Made by a program: the position numbers and the translations under genes. Positions 1 through 9,400 of a DNA stretch of 64,000 bases are shown here, one piece after another (within the stretch, counting starts at the first letter, position 1; each line of letters opens with the position of its first letter). The notes beneath the pieces were generated by a model. The model saw nothing but the letters and a program-made list of their open reading frames with translations, made no database searches and was not told the origin of the DNA. Source of the DNA: Paracoccaceae bacterium (GTDB taxonomy: Bacteria; Pseudomonadota; Alphaproteobacteria; Rhodobacterales; Rhodobacteraceae); assembly GCA_022822495.1 (NCBI GenBank), contig JAJEBQ010000037.1:1-64000 (forward strand), given 5' to 3'.

Positions 1-84
1 CGATTGAGCCAGAGATTGAGCCAGCCAAGTCATCAAAGCGATGCCACGATCACGACCGCCAAGAAAGCAATCAACCCCTGTCAT
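1..84 (-). CDS. Unrecognised ORF, clipped by the window edge
   Basis: On the minus strand an ATG at 84 opens a frame that stays open for 28 codons to the window edge. An AAGGG-like ribosome binding site lies 4-5 bases upstream of the ATG, and a stop codon lies upstream in the same frame. The visible start reads MTGVDCFLGGRDRG. I do not recognise the family and too little is visible to assign a role. It would be the next gene downstream of the AlbA_2-domain gene on the same strand. It could also be a chance ORF. Confidence 0.25.
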   Translation of the reverse strand, partial: MTGVDCFLGGRDRGIALMTWLAQSLAQS

Positions 85-135
85 TAACCCTTTTCAAATC
101 CATCCACACCAGCACGCAACACCGATAAATAAAGA

Positions 136-1542
136 TCATCCTCTTAATAAGTACCAGCGAGCATTTTTAGCAATTCCCTTTGATTTTACTAATTTCTTTT
201 TCTTAAGTATCGCTAATTCTTCTCGTATTCTTCTTTTGCTTACCTGAACTCCAAAAGCTGCATGAATATCCCGAAGGGGCAAAGCTCCTTTGGACTTAAG
301 AAGTTTGAGGATTTCTTCTTGTTGCTTTGTTAATACATATGGTTGTTCCTGCGAAGGCTTGGTATCAGAACTGAGAAAACGAACCGTTACACTGTTGTTT
401 TCTTCTTTAATCTCGGGATGTGGCAAACCCGATGCGGTAGACCAATCAACTATTTTTAGCGTACCTCTGCCCCATTCTTCAATAATACCACGTATATAAA
501 AAGCTCTGGCAATGAGTGGATTCCAAGGTCTAGATTCGTGGGGTTGGAAAAGTGCTTCAGGAGTCAAACCGAAATGAAGACCCCCAGGTGAAGTCACTTC
601 CAGACGATTATCATAAACAGCAAGACCAATAGAACCCCCGCCCATCGTATAATCACGATGACATATCGCATTTGCTAAAGCTTCTCTTACAGCCAATGGA
701 GGATATAGAGGTTCATCAATACGTTCAATTTTTGTTGGTTCAAAACGACTAGCGATAGGGTTATTATCAATTAGAAAATTCATTGCCTTGAATAGAAGTG
801 AAAAGGCATTTCCTGTAAATTGCCGATTATCTATAAATTCTGAGCGGTCAAGCCCTCTAAATTTTGCAACCTTAAGTAGGCATTGTGGCATTTCGAGCCT
901 AAGCCGTTCTTCCTTACCAAATAAAACTGCTGCTGCACGCAAGAGAACGCCATCACGCAACAACCCTAAGCCGCGAAGCAAATCTTCAGGATTCCTACTT
1001 TCAGGCTCGTTTAACCTTCCTAATCTGACTGCCTCAGATACGGTATTTCTTATCTCTGCATGGTCTAAATCATCAATGGTCCACCACTCTTCAGCAGTTT
1101 GATTTTCCCATCGCTTTTCACTGTGTAAGCGCTCAAGTAACATCCGGTTATACTCATCACCAGACATAATTTGAGTGGTATTTCCCACACGGAGATAGGG
1201 AACGCCTTTATAGCGATACGGTTTTAATGGGCCAGAATGCACTTGAACCACAATCAATTCCTTGTTTCCTGCTATTTTAATCCGTTCAATTTTTGGATAA
1301 GCACTTGGTTCAATTTTCTGAATCTCCGTACTCACTTTTTCTACGGTGTTATCGCCTACATCCTGACCTACAACTTGACCATCAGGTTTAACACCAAAGA
1401 CTACAAGCCCTCCATTCCTGTTGAGCATGGCGCAAACCGTTTGTGTTGCCTCCTTCCTTGCTCCTGTTGTTAGTTTACACTCAAGATTTTCAGATTCACC
1501 AAGTGAGATAAGTTGAACTATTTGTTCGGGTGATAAAAGCAT
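136..1542 (-). CDS. Schlafen/AlbA_2-domain ATPase-like transcriptional regulator
   Basis: 468 residues. The N-terminal part (about 10-130) is an AlbA_2 (Schlafen-type) DNA-binding domain: 'ESENLECK' near the start, then 'NRNGGLVVFGV', and 'YLRVGNTT' near its end. The middle (about 270-380) is a HATPase_c_4-like region with 'REALANAICHRDY' and 'WGRGTLKI', the pattern of the COG2865 family of predicted regulators or RecG-like ATPases. The C-terminus (about 410-465) looks like a winged helix. Such proteins occur as stand-alone regulators and in accessory or defence loci; nothing here says which. The start is the first ATG after an upstream stop. It is monocistronic on the visible evidence, with about 300 bp of non-coding DNA upstream. 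Family assignment is firm, function is not. Confidence 0.85.
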   Translation of the reverse strand: MLLSPEQIVQLISLGESENLECKLTTGARKEATQTVCAMLNRNGGLVVFGVKPDGQVVGQDVGDNTVEKVSTEIQKIEPSAYPKIERIKIAGNKELIVVQVHSGPLKPYRYKGVPYLRVGNTTQIMSGDEYNRMLLERLHSEKRWENQTAEEWWTIDDLDHAEIRNTVSEAVRLGRLNEPESRNPEDLLRGLGLLRDGVLLRAAAVLFGKEERLRLEMPQCLLKVAKFRGLDRSEFIDNRQFTGNAFSLLFKAMNFLIDNNPIASRFEPTKIERIDEPLYPPLAVREALANAICHRDYTMGGGSIGLAVYDNRLEVTSPGGLHFGLTPEALFQPHESRPWNPLIARAFYIRGIIEEWGRGTLKIVDWSTASGLPHPEIKEENNSVTVRFLSSDTKPSQEQPYVLTKQQEEILKLLKSKGALPLRDIHAAFGVQVSKRRIREELAILKKKKLVKSKGIAKNARWYLLRG

Positions 1543-1842
1543 CTAATTTTCAATCTATTGTATTGATGGAAATGATCCTGCTTGTTTATACGCTATTTAA
1601 AAGTGTAATCCGCTTTTAATATTTACCATAACAACTGTTACCTAACTTATAACCTTACCTAATTTTGATTAGCGCTTTATTATGTTTCAACAACATCAGA
1701 GGTCTCTTGAAAGGTTAAATATCTATAGACACTAATGCAACTGCACAAACCTGTTTTTGACTTTAGGGAGATTACAAAATTCGACAACCTGGGTTAAACT
1801 AACATCGATAATTCATTGCGGATTGTATATGTTAATCCGTCG
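1543..1842. other. Non-coding interval upstream of the AlbA_2 gene
   Basis: About 300 bp, AT-rich, between the start of the AlbA_2 gene and the 3' end of cobD (both minus strand). It must hold the AlbA_2 gene promoter. I found no convincing hairpin terminator, tRNA or small ORF with a ribosome binding site in it. Confidence 0.5.
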
Positions 1843-2763
1843 TCAAAAAACTCTTGCCATGACAATTAAAACCGCTAGGGTAGCAACCCAAACTCTCCAT
1901 GTTAATTTGGTGCAATCCTTAATATCTTCTTTTTTTAAATCCATTCGTCCTTCTGGGTTTATGTAAGCATATTGTCGAATTTCACCATCATACGACCTCG
2001 GCCCCGAAAGGGCCACTCCCAGTACTAATGCAAATGCTGCTTCGGGCCAACCGGCATTGACAGAACGATGGTTTGAACCTTCTTCAAAGGCTGCCTTTAT
2101 AGGCTTTAGGGATAGTTGGGATAAACCTACCATCAAGGGGACGATCCTGGCAGGAATATAATTTAATATATCATCAAACCTCGCTGTCGCCCATCCGAAT
2201 TCAGAATATTGTTCGTTTTTGTAACCAATCATACTATCTGCAGTATTTACAAATTTATACAACAATAACCCCGGCAAACCGGCAATTATGTACCAGAATA
2301 GCGGGGCAAACACGCCATCAAGAAATCCTTCCGCTGTACTTTCCATTGTCGCACGAACCACCCCGGTTTCATCAAGATGAGACGTATCTCTACCAACGAT
2401 ATTTGCTACCGCTAAACGCCCTTCCATAAGACTCATGCCCAAGGCCTCTTCGACAGCCTTTGCATGTTGAACGAGGCTTTTGTGAGCCAGAAAGATAGCT
2501 ACAACTATAATGTCAATAATGTGATAGGGGAACGATTCAAGAATAAACCCGAGTACGATCATCACCACGACACCAATAGCAAGTCCCACAAGACCTATTT
2601 GTTTACGATTATCGTTGGTTTTTAGGTTATATTTTTGATCAAAATAGGTGATTAATTTTCCCATCAGAACAACAGGGTGGGGGAATTTTTCCCATAGTGT
2701 TTTAGGATCACCGATTAATGCATCTAAAAATAAAGCTACTAACAGAACGATACTGGAACCCAT
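1843..2763 (-). CDS. cobD: Adenosylcobinamide-phosphate synthase CobD/CbiB
   Basis: 306-residue membrane protein of the CobD/CbiB family, which attaches the aminopropanol (phosphate) arm to adenosylcobyric acid in cobalamin synthesis. Diagnostic stretches: 'LDALIGDP' at the N-terminus followed by 'HPVVLMGK', 'IVGRDTSHLD' and 'ESTAEGFLDGVFAPLFW' in the middle, then 'NTADSMIGYKNEQY' and 'ARFDDILNYIPAR'. Several hydrophobic segments fit an inner-membrane enzyme. Length is normal for the family. The usual partner cobC is not adjacent. It is transcribed divergently from secE, with 233 bp between the two starts. Confidence 0.93.
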   Translation of the reverse strand: MGSSIVLLVALFLDALIGDPKTLWEKFPHPVVLMGKLITYFDQKYNLKTNDNRKQIGLVGLAIGVVVMIVLGFILESFPYHIIDIIVVAIFLAHKSLVQHAKAVEEALGMSLMEGRLAVANIVGRDTSHLDETGVVRATMESTAEGFLDGVFAPLFWYIIAGLPGLLLYKFVNTADSMIGYKNEQYSEFGWATARFDDILNYIPARIVPLMVGLSQLSLKPIKAAFEEGSNHRSVNAGWPEAAFALVLGVALSGPRSYDGEIRQYAYINPEGRMDLKKEDIKDCTKLTWRVWVATLAVLIVMARVF

Positions 2764-2996
2764 AATCTAACCTAAAAACTCCTTAAATATTTTGGTACCG
2801 TGAAATCCTAACAACGAATTACCAAAACACAATCTATTTTGGTAGATACAAATTTTTGGCCTCAGCTATTGAAATCTGATTTAATGGCATTATTTCCCGA
2901 CGCTCAACCCAATTTTTAGTATATTCCCTGCAAATTGATAGAATAATCCGTAAAAATAACTCTATGTTACTCTCGGAAATAATGAGGAATTAGAGA
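2764..2996. promoter_or_regulatory. Divergent cobD/secE promoter interval
   Basis: The interval between divergently read cobD and secE must carry promoters for both. It does not contain the tRNA-Trp gene that often precedes secE in proteobacteria. A GAGG ribosome binding site precedes secE at about 2984-2987. Individual -35/-10 boxes are not clear enough to place. Confidence 0.4.
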
Positions 2997-3194
2997 ATGG
3001 CGTTCATCAAAACCATCATGCTGTTTGCCCAACAGGTGCGTACAGAGGTTTCAAAAATAGTCTGGACAAATCGTCGAGATCTATTGGTTACAACTGGTAT
3101 GGTTTTCCTTATGGCAACCGTAGCTTCCCTCTTTTTTTTCCTGGTTGATCAACTCATTCGTTTAGGTTTGACAGGGATTTTAGGCCTGTTTTAA
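2997..3194 (+). CDS. secE: Protein translocase subunit SecE
   Basis: 65 residues, the short single-span form of SecE typical of alphaproteobacteria. SecE clamps SecY in the inner-membrane SecYEG channel. The N-terminal amphipathic helix contains 'EVSKIVWTNRRDLLVTT', matching the family pattern E-x2-K-(I/V)-x-W-P/T-x-R, and a single membrane segment covers roughly residues 30-55. It is the first gene of the secE-nusG-rplK-rplA-rplJ-rplL-rpoBC block; its partner secY lies about 27 kb downstream. Confidence 0.93.
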   Translation: MAFIKTIMLFAQQVRTEVSKIVWTNRRDLLVTTGMVFLMATVASLFFFLVDQLIRLGLTGILGLF

Positions 3195-3226
3195 TATAAG
3201 GAATATTATTGAATAAATTTTTTCTC

Positions 3227-3255
3227 TTGACATTTTGTGTAGAATTCTATATGGG
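3227..3255 (+). promoter_or_regulatory. Candidate sigma70-type promoter between secE and nusG
   Basis: A perfect TTGACA -35 box at 3227-3232 is followed by the AT-rich run TATATGGG at 3248-3255; a -10 box would be TATATG (15 bp spacer) or TATGGG (17 bp). It would start transcription inside the secE-nusG gap, giving nusG and the ribosomal genes a promoter of their own. The -10 is weak, so this is a candidate only. Confidence 0.5.
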
Positions 3256-3277
3256 AAACTTCCCACTATTTTAATAA

Positions 3278-3306
3278 GCGCATCCTAGCGAGGTGCGTCT
3301 TTTTTT
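3278..3306 (+). terminator. Hairpin plus T-run (terminator or attenuator) ahead of nusG
   Basis: Arms GCGCATC (3278-3284) and GGTGCGT (3292-3298) pair over seven positions, two of them G-U, with a 7-base loop, followed by a run of seven T at 3300-3306. It lies after the candidate promoter at 3227 and before the nusG start at 3355. It may end secE transcripts or act as an attenuator of the downstream operon. Confidence 0.65.
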
Positions 3307-3354
3307 GTTTATTACCGAGCAACCTTTAGTCAACATTCCAGAAAGTAGAAGTCA

Positions 3355-3888
3355 GTGACACTCCGTTGGTATTCGATAAGCGTGGCCTCAAATTATGAAA
3401 AGAGGGTCGCCGAAACAATCAAGACAAATGCTGAAAAGGCAGGATTGTCCGATTCCATTCAGGAAATTGTTGTCCCAGTTGAAAATGTTGTTGAAGTTCG
3501 AAGAGGGAAAAAAACCGAGCGTGAACGACGCTTTATGCCCGGATACGTTCTGATCAGGATGGTTATGTCGAATCAGGCTTATCACCTGATTAACGAAATA
3601 AGTCGAGTGACAGGCTTCCTGGGACCAAGAGGAACCCCCTCCGCGTTGAACGAAGATGAGGTCAACGATATTCTAAGCAGGGCCAGTGAAGGACAAATTC
3701 AACCACGAGCCCTCATTAGCTTTGAAGTTGGTGATCAGGTGTTGGTGACTGATGGCCCCTTTGAAGGGTGGAATGGCATGGTTGAAGATGTTGATAATGA
3801 CAACTCAAGAGTCATCATCGGTGTATCCATTTTCGGTCGGGTTACCCAAACTGAACTCAGCTTTGATCAGGTTACCAAGGATAATTAA
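3355..3888 (+). CDS. nusG: Transcription termination/antitermination protein NusG
   Basis: 177 residues starting at GTG. The N-terminal NGN domain (about 1-120) begins 'RWYSISVASNYEKRV' and contains 'RFMPGYVLIRM' and 'TGFLGP', which contact the RNA polymerase clamp. The C-terminal KOW domain (about 123-155) has 'FEVGDQVLVTDGPF'. NusG modulates elongation and links RNA polymerase to Rho or ribosomal protein S10. It lies next to secE and upstream of rplK as in most bacteria. A promoter and hairpin precede it. Confidence 0.96.
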   Translation: MTLRWYSISVASNYEKRVAETIKTNAEKAGLSDSIQEIVVPVENVVEVRRGKKTERERRFMPGYVLIRMVMSNQAYHLINEISRVTGFLGPRGTPSALNEDEVNDILSRASEGQIQPRALISFEVGDQVLVTDGPFEGWNGMVEDVDNDNSRVIIGVSIFGRVTQTELSFDQVTKDN

Positions 3889-3908
3889 TTCAGATTTAGA
3901 GAATCAAT

Positions 3909-4337
3909 ATGGCAAAGAAACTAGCAGGGCAAATAAAAATTCAGGTGCCAGCGGGCAAAGCGTCTCCTGCACCACCAGTTGGACCTGTGCTTGGGCAGAG
4001 AGGATTGAATATCATGGCTTTCTGCAAGACCTTTAACGCGCAAACAGCTGATTTGGAACCAGGCACACCTTGTCCAACAATAATTTCCTATTATCAGGAC
4101 AAGTCCTTGTCCATCCAGGTCAAAACTGCACCGGCATCTTATTACCTCAAGAAAGCTGCCAATTTGCCATCAGGCGCCAATACCCCTGGTAGAGAAACCA
4201 TTGGCTCCATTACATCAAAGCAACTTAAGGAAATTGCCGAGATGAAAATGAAAGACTTGAACGCCGTCTCGGTTGAGGGCGCAATGAAAATTATTTTGGG
4301 ATCAGCTAAATCCCTTGGAATCGAAGTGAAAGGCTAA
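3909..4337 (+). CDS. rplK: 50S ribosomal protein L11
   Basis: 142 residues, the normal length. N-terminal '[18 protein letters not shown]' and '[13 protein letters not shown]' are the L11 hallmark; the C-terminal domain ends '[12 protein letters not shown]'. L11 binds the GTPase-associated centre of 23S rRNA with L10-L12 and takes part in factor binding and stringent-response signalling. It sits 20 bases after nusG and 2 bases before rplA, so the pair is surely co-transcribed. Confidence 0.97.
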   Translation: MAKKLAGQIKIQVPAGKASPAPPVGPVLGQRGLNIMAFCKTFNAQTADLEPGTPCPTIISYYQDKSLSIQVKTAPASYYLKKAANLPSGANTPGRETIGSITSKQLKEIAEMKMKDLNAVSVEGAMKIILGSAKSLGIEVKG

Positions 4338-4339
4338 CT

Positions 4340-5038
4340 ATGGCTCGCACTGGCAAACGTATGAAGGAAGCTCGTAACAAGATTGGTGGGCAAAAGTCTA
4401 ATTCTCTAGAGGATGCCGTAAAGCTCGTTCGAGAAGGAGCGACGGCAAAATTTGATGAAACCCTAGAAATTGCCATGAATCTCGGCGTGGACCCACGTCA
4501 CGCCGATCAAATGGTCAGGGGTACGGTAAGTCTACCTAATGGTACTGGTAAAACGGTCAGAGTGGCGGTTTTTGCGAAGGACCAAAAGGCTGAGGAAGCC
4601 AAGGAAGCTGGCGCCGACATTGTAGGTGCTGAAGATCTCGTATCTTCCATTCAGGGAGGTGCGATTGAATTTGATCGCTGCATAGCAACCCCTGATATGA
4701 TGCCCCTGGTTGGTCGCCTGGGCAAGATTTTGGGACCAAGGAATTTGATGCCGAATCCCAGAGTGGGGACCGTTACACCCAATGTCAAGGAAGCTATCGC
4801 CAATGCGAAAGGTGGTGAGGTCCAGTTTCGTGTAGATAAAACCGGCATCGTTCACGCCGGCATTGGCAAGACTTCCTTCGATGTAGATAAACTGGTGGAA
4901 AATGTTACCGCCTTTGTTGGTGCTGTCACCCGTGCCAAACCCAGTGGTGCCAAGGGCAAATTTGTTAAACGTATTTCTCTCAGTTCCACGATGGGGCCTG
5001 GGGTGGAAGTTGAAGTCGCTTCCGCTGGGGGAGAATAA
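4340..5038 (+). CDS. rplA: 50S ribosomal protein L1
   Basis: 232 residues, full length. It contains the L1 signatures '[21 protein letters not shown]', '[19 protein letters not shown]', '[15 protein letters not shown]' and '[16 protein letters not shown]'. L1 forms the mobile stalk of the 50S subunit at the E site and in many bacteria represses translation of its own rplKA mRNA. The ATG follows the rplK stop by 2 bases. Confidence 0.97.
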   Translation: MARTGKRMKEARNKIGGQKSNSLEDAVKLVREGATAKFDETLEIAMNLGVDPRHADQMVRGTVSLPNGTGKTVRVAVFAKDQKAEEAKEAGADIVGAEDLVSSIQGGAIEFDRCIATPDMMPLVGRLGKILGPRNLMPNPRVGTVTPNVKEAIANAKGGEVQFRVDKTGIVHAGIGKTSFDVDKLVENVTAFVGAVTRAKPSGAKGKFVKRISLSSTMGPGVEVEVASAGGE

Positions 5039-5065
5039 AGAGACTCTTTGGTCTTATGATTAAGA

Positions 5066-5291
5066 TCCAAGATCACGGATATACACATCCGTGCAACCGT
5101 CCGAGACGGTGGGTTGTGCTGAGGGAACGACGCATGCAAATTCTGCCTGAGATGGGAAAAGATGGTTCATTTCACGTGTTTCTGCGTGAGGAAAACTGTT
5201 CGTTCCTGGAAGTCAAGGACTACAACTGCCGAGCTCTGCTCGGTCAACTTTAACCGGAAAGAGTAATCTTTCTTAACTTTGGAGCAAACCT
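5066..5291 (+). ncRNA. L10 leader (autoregulatory mRNA element before rplJ)
   Basis: The rplA-rplJ gap is strongly structured and resembles the alphaproteobacterial L10 leader. Perfect stems: CACGGAT/ATCCGTG (5074-5080 with 5087-5093), ACCGTC/GACGGT (5096-5101 with 5105-5110) inside a CAACC/GGTTG outer stem, TCACG/CGTGA (5172-5176 with 5185-5189) and CCGAGC/GCTCGG (5229-5234 with 5238-5243). Between them lies the conserved 'TGCCTGAGATGGG' segment. In known cases the L10-L12 complex binds this leader and represses rplJL. The boundaries are approximate. Confidence 0.8.
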
Positions 5292-5807
5292 GTGGATAGA
5301 GCCCGAAAGGAAAAAGTGGTCGCTGAAATCGGCCAAATCTTCGAGAGCTCAGGTGTGGTGGTAGTCGCCAAATACGAAGGTATGACCGTTCCAGAAATGG
5401 AGGAACTTCGTGGTCTGATGCGTCAGGCCGGAGGTTTTGTACGTGTTGCCAAGAACAGGTTGTCCAAAATAGCTCTCAAGGGTTCTCCCTGCGAGAAGGT
5501 AAGTTCACTCCTGACAGGAATGACCTTGTTCGCCTACTCGGAAGATCCCACTGTAGCTACAAAGGTTTCCAAAAAATACGCATCCGACAACAAGAACTTT
5601 GTTGTTCTTGGTGGTGCCGTTGGTTCTTCAGTCCTTGATCCCAAAGCAATTGAGGCCGTTGCAGAAATGCCATCGAAAGAAGAATTGATAGCCTCTGTCG
5701 TAACATGCATTGGAGCCCCTGCTGCTACCTTGGTTGGTGCTATTGGATCACCTGCTTCATCCCTGGCTTCCATCCTTACAACGTTGGAAGAAAGGGAGGC
5801 CGCGTAG
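5292..5807 (+). CDS. rplJ: 50S ribosomal protein L10
   Basis: 171 residues starting at GTG with the typical '[13 protein letters not shown]' N-terminus. '[18 protein letters not shown]' and '[12 protein letters not shown]' are the L10 core, and the C-terminal helix that anchors L7/L12 dimers ends '[12 protein letters not shown]'. L10 forms the base of the ribosomal stalk. The GTG start is supported by the N-terminal motif and by the leader just upstream. rplL follows after 68 bases. Confidence 0.95.
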   Translation: MDRARKEKVVAEIGQIFESSGVVVVAKYEGMTVPEMEELRGLMRQAGGFVRVAKNRLSKIALKGSPCEKVSSLLTGMTLFAYSEDPTVATKVSKKYASDNKNFVVLGGAVGSSVLDPKAIEAVAEMPSKEELIASVVTCIGAPAATLVGAIGSPASSLASILTTLEEREAA

Positions 5808-5875
5808 GCTGGCTATAGGCGTATGCGGATGACTTTAACATGCATTGAGACACAATTTAAGAAGTGGAACCTAAA

Positions 5876-6262
5876 ATGACAGATTTAACAAAATTAGCTG
5901 AACAGATCGTTGGTCTTACCCTTATGGAAGCCCAGGAACTGAAAACAATCCTCAAGGACAAATACGGCATCGAACCCGCTAGTGGTGGTGCTGTCGTTGT
6001 TGCCGGCGGCCCCGCTGAAGCTGGTGATGGCCCCGCCCAGGAAGAAGAACAAACAGAGTTTGATGTTCTCCTGCAAGATGTGGGTGGACAAAAAATTGCC
6101 GTGATCAAAGAAGTCCGGGCCATAACTGGCTTGGGACTAAAAGAAGCAAAGGCTCTGGTTGAAGAACGAGACAAACCTCTGAAAGAAGGTGTTTCGAAAG
6201 AGGAAGCCGAAGAAATCAAGGCCAAAATCGAAGCCGCGGGAGCCGTGGTTGAAATAAAATAA
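5876..6262 (+). CDS. rplL: 50S ribosomal protein L7/L12
   Basis: 128 residues from the ATG at 5876. An in-frame GTG at 5864 would add four residues that are not family-like. The N-terminal dimerisation and L10-binding domain begins '[19 protein letters not shown]'. An Ala/Gly-rich hinge follows at about 40-57, then the factor-binding C-terminal domain with '[19 protein letters not shown]'. L7/L12 recruits translational GTPases such as EF-G and EF-Tu, both encoded downstream in this window. Confidence 0.95.
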   Translation: MTDLTKLAEQIVGLTLMEAQELKTILKDKYGIEPASGGAVVVAGGPAEAGDGPAQEEEQTEFDVLLQDVGGQKIAVIKEVRAITGLGLKEAKALVEERDKPLKEGVSKEEAEEIKAKIEAAGAVVEIK

Positions 6263-6297
6263 TCCGAACTTAATCGGATAACAACATACATCTTGCT

Positions 6298-6320
6298 GAG
6301 AGCCATGCACGATGGCTCTC
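6298..6320 (+). promoter_or_regulatory. Perfect hairpin in the rplL-rpoB gap
   Basis: GAGAGCCAT (6298-6306) pairs perfectly with ATGGCTCTC (6312-6320) around a 5-base loop. There is no T-run directly after it, so it is not a strong terminator. In E. coli the same gap holds an attenuator and an RNase III site that set the ribosomal protein to RNA polymerase subunit ratio; a similar role is inferred here by position only. Confidence 0.6.
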
Positions 6321-6453
6321 TGTATAACATTTTGTAGCCAAAAGACCATTTGGTGAAAACGGGATAAGAGATGACCGACACAAGTTTCTTAACGTGGAAA
6401 TTGCGCGGTTGATTTCGGCCCTTAACAAATGGAAGCCAAAAAAGGTAAACTCA

Positions 6454-9400
6454 ATGAAGCAGAAGAAGTCTAGTGGTAACCGTTACAGAAGATCTTACCA
6501 AAAGATTAATGCTGTAGCCCCTCTCCCCAACCTGATTGAAATTCAGAAGCAATCCTACGATTTGTTTTTGAACTCTGGGGAAGGACCTGAACACACAGAT
6601 GGCATGGGCCTTCAGGGTGTGTTCCAATCGGTATTTCCGATCAGGGACGCCTCTGGAATGACCGAAATGCATTTTGAGGGTTATGAAATAGAAAACCCCA
6701 AATTTGATGTTGAAGAGTGCCAGCAAAGAGATATGACCTATGCTGGTGCTTTGAAGGTAAAACTTCTTCTCAATATCTATGATGTTGACAATGAAACCGG
6801 GAACCAATCCTTCCGCAACAGTAAGGAACAAAAGGTTTACATGGGGGATATCCCTCTGATGACCAACAACGGCACCTTTATCATTAATGGAACGGAGCGA
6901 GTGGTTGTGTCTCAGATGCACCGCTCTCCAGGCGTCTTTTTCAACCATTCAACTCACACAACGGGGAAACGCCTTTATACCTGTCAGATACTCCCGGGCA
7001 GAGGTTCCTGGATTGAGTTTGAATTTGGCCTGAAAAAAGACAAGGCACTTGGCGAATTGGAACTGATCAATGTCCGCGTTGACCGCAAGCGACGGCTGCC
7101 TGTATCGACCCTGCTCTTTGCCCTTGGCATGGACCAGGAAAGCATTATGGACTCCTTTTATGATGCCACCAGTTTCCGCTTGCGGAAAAAACCTGCAGCG
7201 TGGGAATTCACCTTCCAAAAGGAAAATTGGAAAAATGTTACCTCGACTTATGATCTTATCTCGCCGGAGACCGGTGAAATAGTCATACCAGCCGGAAAAA
7301 AGATATCCCCCCAGAAACTGACCAGCCTTGGTAAGGAATTTAATGGAACCAAACTTCAAATACTGCATGACAGTCTTGATGAGGGGAACTTGTCAACGGC
7401 TCTGGAAGGAGCTAGACAAGCTGAGGAAATCGATGAAGATTACCTTGAATATCTGGAAAGCAACTTTCGCCAATCTGCATCGCCACAAAGTCGAAAAATA
7501 ACTTCTGATGGACAATTCCTGACTGAGGAATTTATCCCCGAAAGATGGGAACGGGTAACACCCAACTTCAACATCGTTAATTATCATACCAAGGAAGTCC
7601 TGGCCAAGGCCGGAATTAAATTGACACCTGCAAAATTTAGGCGAATTCAGGATTTGCACGGGTGGTCACTGATGGTACCTTTAAACCAGCTTCTGACGTA
7701 TTTTGCTCCGAAAAAGAAAGAGGAACCTGACACCAAGGATATCGCAATCTATGTTTACAAAGACATGATTGAGGATAAGGAGGACTTACCTAAGAATACC
7801 GGTCCTGAATTGGTGGGAATTGATGACCTAGTGGGTGAGTTTTCCGATGGGGGGCGCAAGTTGGCGGTTACACTGTTGAAGAAAGTTTGGCGATTCAGAG
7901 TTCCATCGTTCAATATTTATGATCATGATACAGGGATGGTTACCCACCGCCAAGGCAATGAAGTGAACCTTGTTGTCTCCAAGGAAATGGGTATCCATCT
8001 TGATAATCGGAAGTATGAGTTGAATGCCGATGAGCTCTTCTATGGTCTGGTTGAACTTGAAGAAACAATCAAGAGAAAAGCCCAAAAACTCAAGAATGAG
8101 GAACTAGAGGAAACACAGGAACAATCCCAAAGTAATACAGATGGAACCCTGATCGGTGGCTACAGCGTACCGATTAAACTTGGTACAAACCAAGGTGAAA
8201 CGGTTGTGAGTTACATACCTGAAGAGTTACGATGGGTTACGGACTTTTCTTACCAGGACAAAATCAATGTAAATGTTGAAGACAATATTCTGGACAGTGA
8301 AACAGGTGACATCATTGTCCCGGTTGGTTCACGCATTACCAGAAGAATGGCCAAGAGTTTTGAGGAAGAAGGAAAGAAACTTGAAATAGCAGTTTCAAGT
8401 GACCGCATCGCAGGTCGTTATGTTGCCAAGGACATGATCGATGAAGAAACTGGAATTGTGTTGGCCGAAGCAGGCGATGAGCTAACCAGTCTTTTTGATG
8501 AGAATGGCAACCCTTCAGGAGGATTGTTGCATAAACTTCTGAATGAAAGGTTTGATGAAATCGATCTTCTGGAAATCGACCACCTTTCCGTCGGCCCCTA
8601 TATTCGAAACACCATGTACCTTGACAAGTGTTACGACCGTAAAACAGGGCTTTTGGAAATCTACCGCTCGCTGCGTCCAGGTGAACCACCAACCCCAGAA
8701 AATGCCGAGGCCCTTTTTGATCAACTCTTCAGTGATTCTGAAAGATACGATCTTTCGGCCGTTGGCCGTGCCAAACTGAACATGAGGCTTGGGCTTGTGG
8801 AGAACGAAGATGTTCGCACCCTGCAAAAGATTGATATCGTAGCCTGTTTGCGTCACTTGGTCGCCCTTCGGGATGGCCAAGGCGAAATAGATGATATTGA
8901 CCATTTGGGGAATCGCCGAGTAAGGTCTGTTGGTGAACTCATGGAAAATCAATGTCGCATTGGTTTGATTCGCATGGAGCGGGCCATTCGAGAACGCATG
9001 GGATCAGTTGAAATTGATAAAAAGATTCCCCAGGATCTCGTCAATCCACGCCCCCTCTCCGGTGCCATTAGGGAATTCTTCGGTTCATCGCAATTGTCAC
9101 AATTCATGGACCAAACCAATCCACTGTCTGAGATTACGCATAAAAGACGCCTCTCAGCCTTGGGACCTGGAGGTCTTACCAGAGAACGTGCCGGTTTCGA
9201 GGTACGAGATGTTCACCCCACCCATTATGGTCGCATTTGTCCAGTAGAAACACCAGAAGGCCAGAATATCGGTTTGATTAACTCGCTGGCTTCCTACTCG
9301 AAGGTTAACAAATACGGCTTCCTGGAAACACCTTACCGTGTCGTAAAGGATTGTCAGGTTACGGATGATTACGAATATGTTTCAGCATCAGATGAAACCC

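Noticed and set aside
41-247. Plus-strand ORF of 68 codons at the left edge
   Set aside because: Low-complexity translation with no family features; it overlaps the well-supported minus-strand AlbA_2 gene and a better minus-strand partial frame.
2764-2996. tRNA-Trp upstream of secE, expected from other proteobacteria
   Set aside because: No T-loop GTTCRA motif or cloverleaf could be found in the interval.
5056-5253. Plus-strand ORF of 65 codons between rplA and rplJ
   Set aside because: It lies across the structured L10 leader, and its translation matches nothing I recognise.
6394-6453. Upstream GTG start for RpoB, adding 20 residues
   Set aside because: The added residues do not resemble alphaproteobacterial RpoB N-termini, and the ATG at 6454 has a ribosome binding site and a basic start ('[13 protein letters not shown]') like relatives.
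9061-9190. Possible rifampicin-resistance changes in RpoB
   Set aside because: Small differences from E. coli exist (for example Thr in 'MDQTNPL'), but the main resistance positions Asp, His and Ser are wild type.
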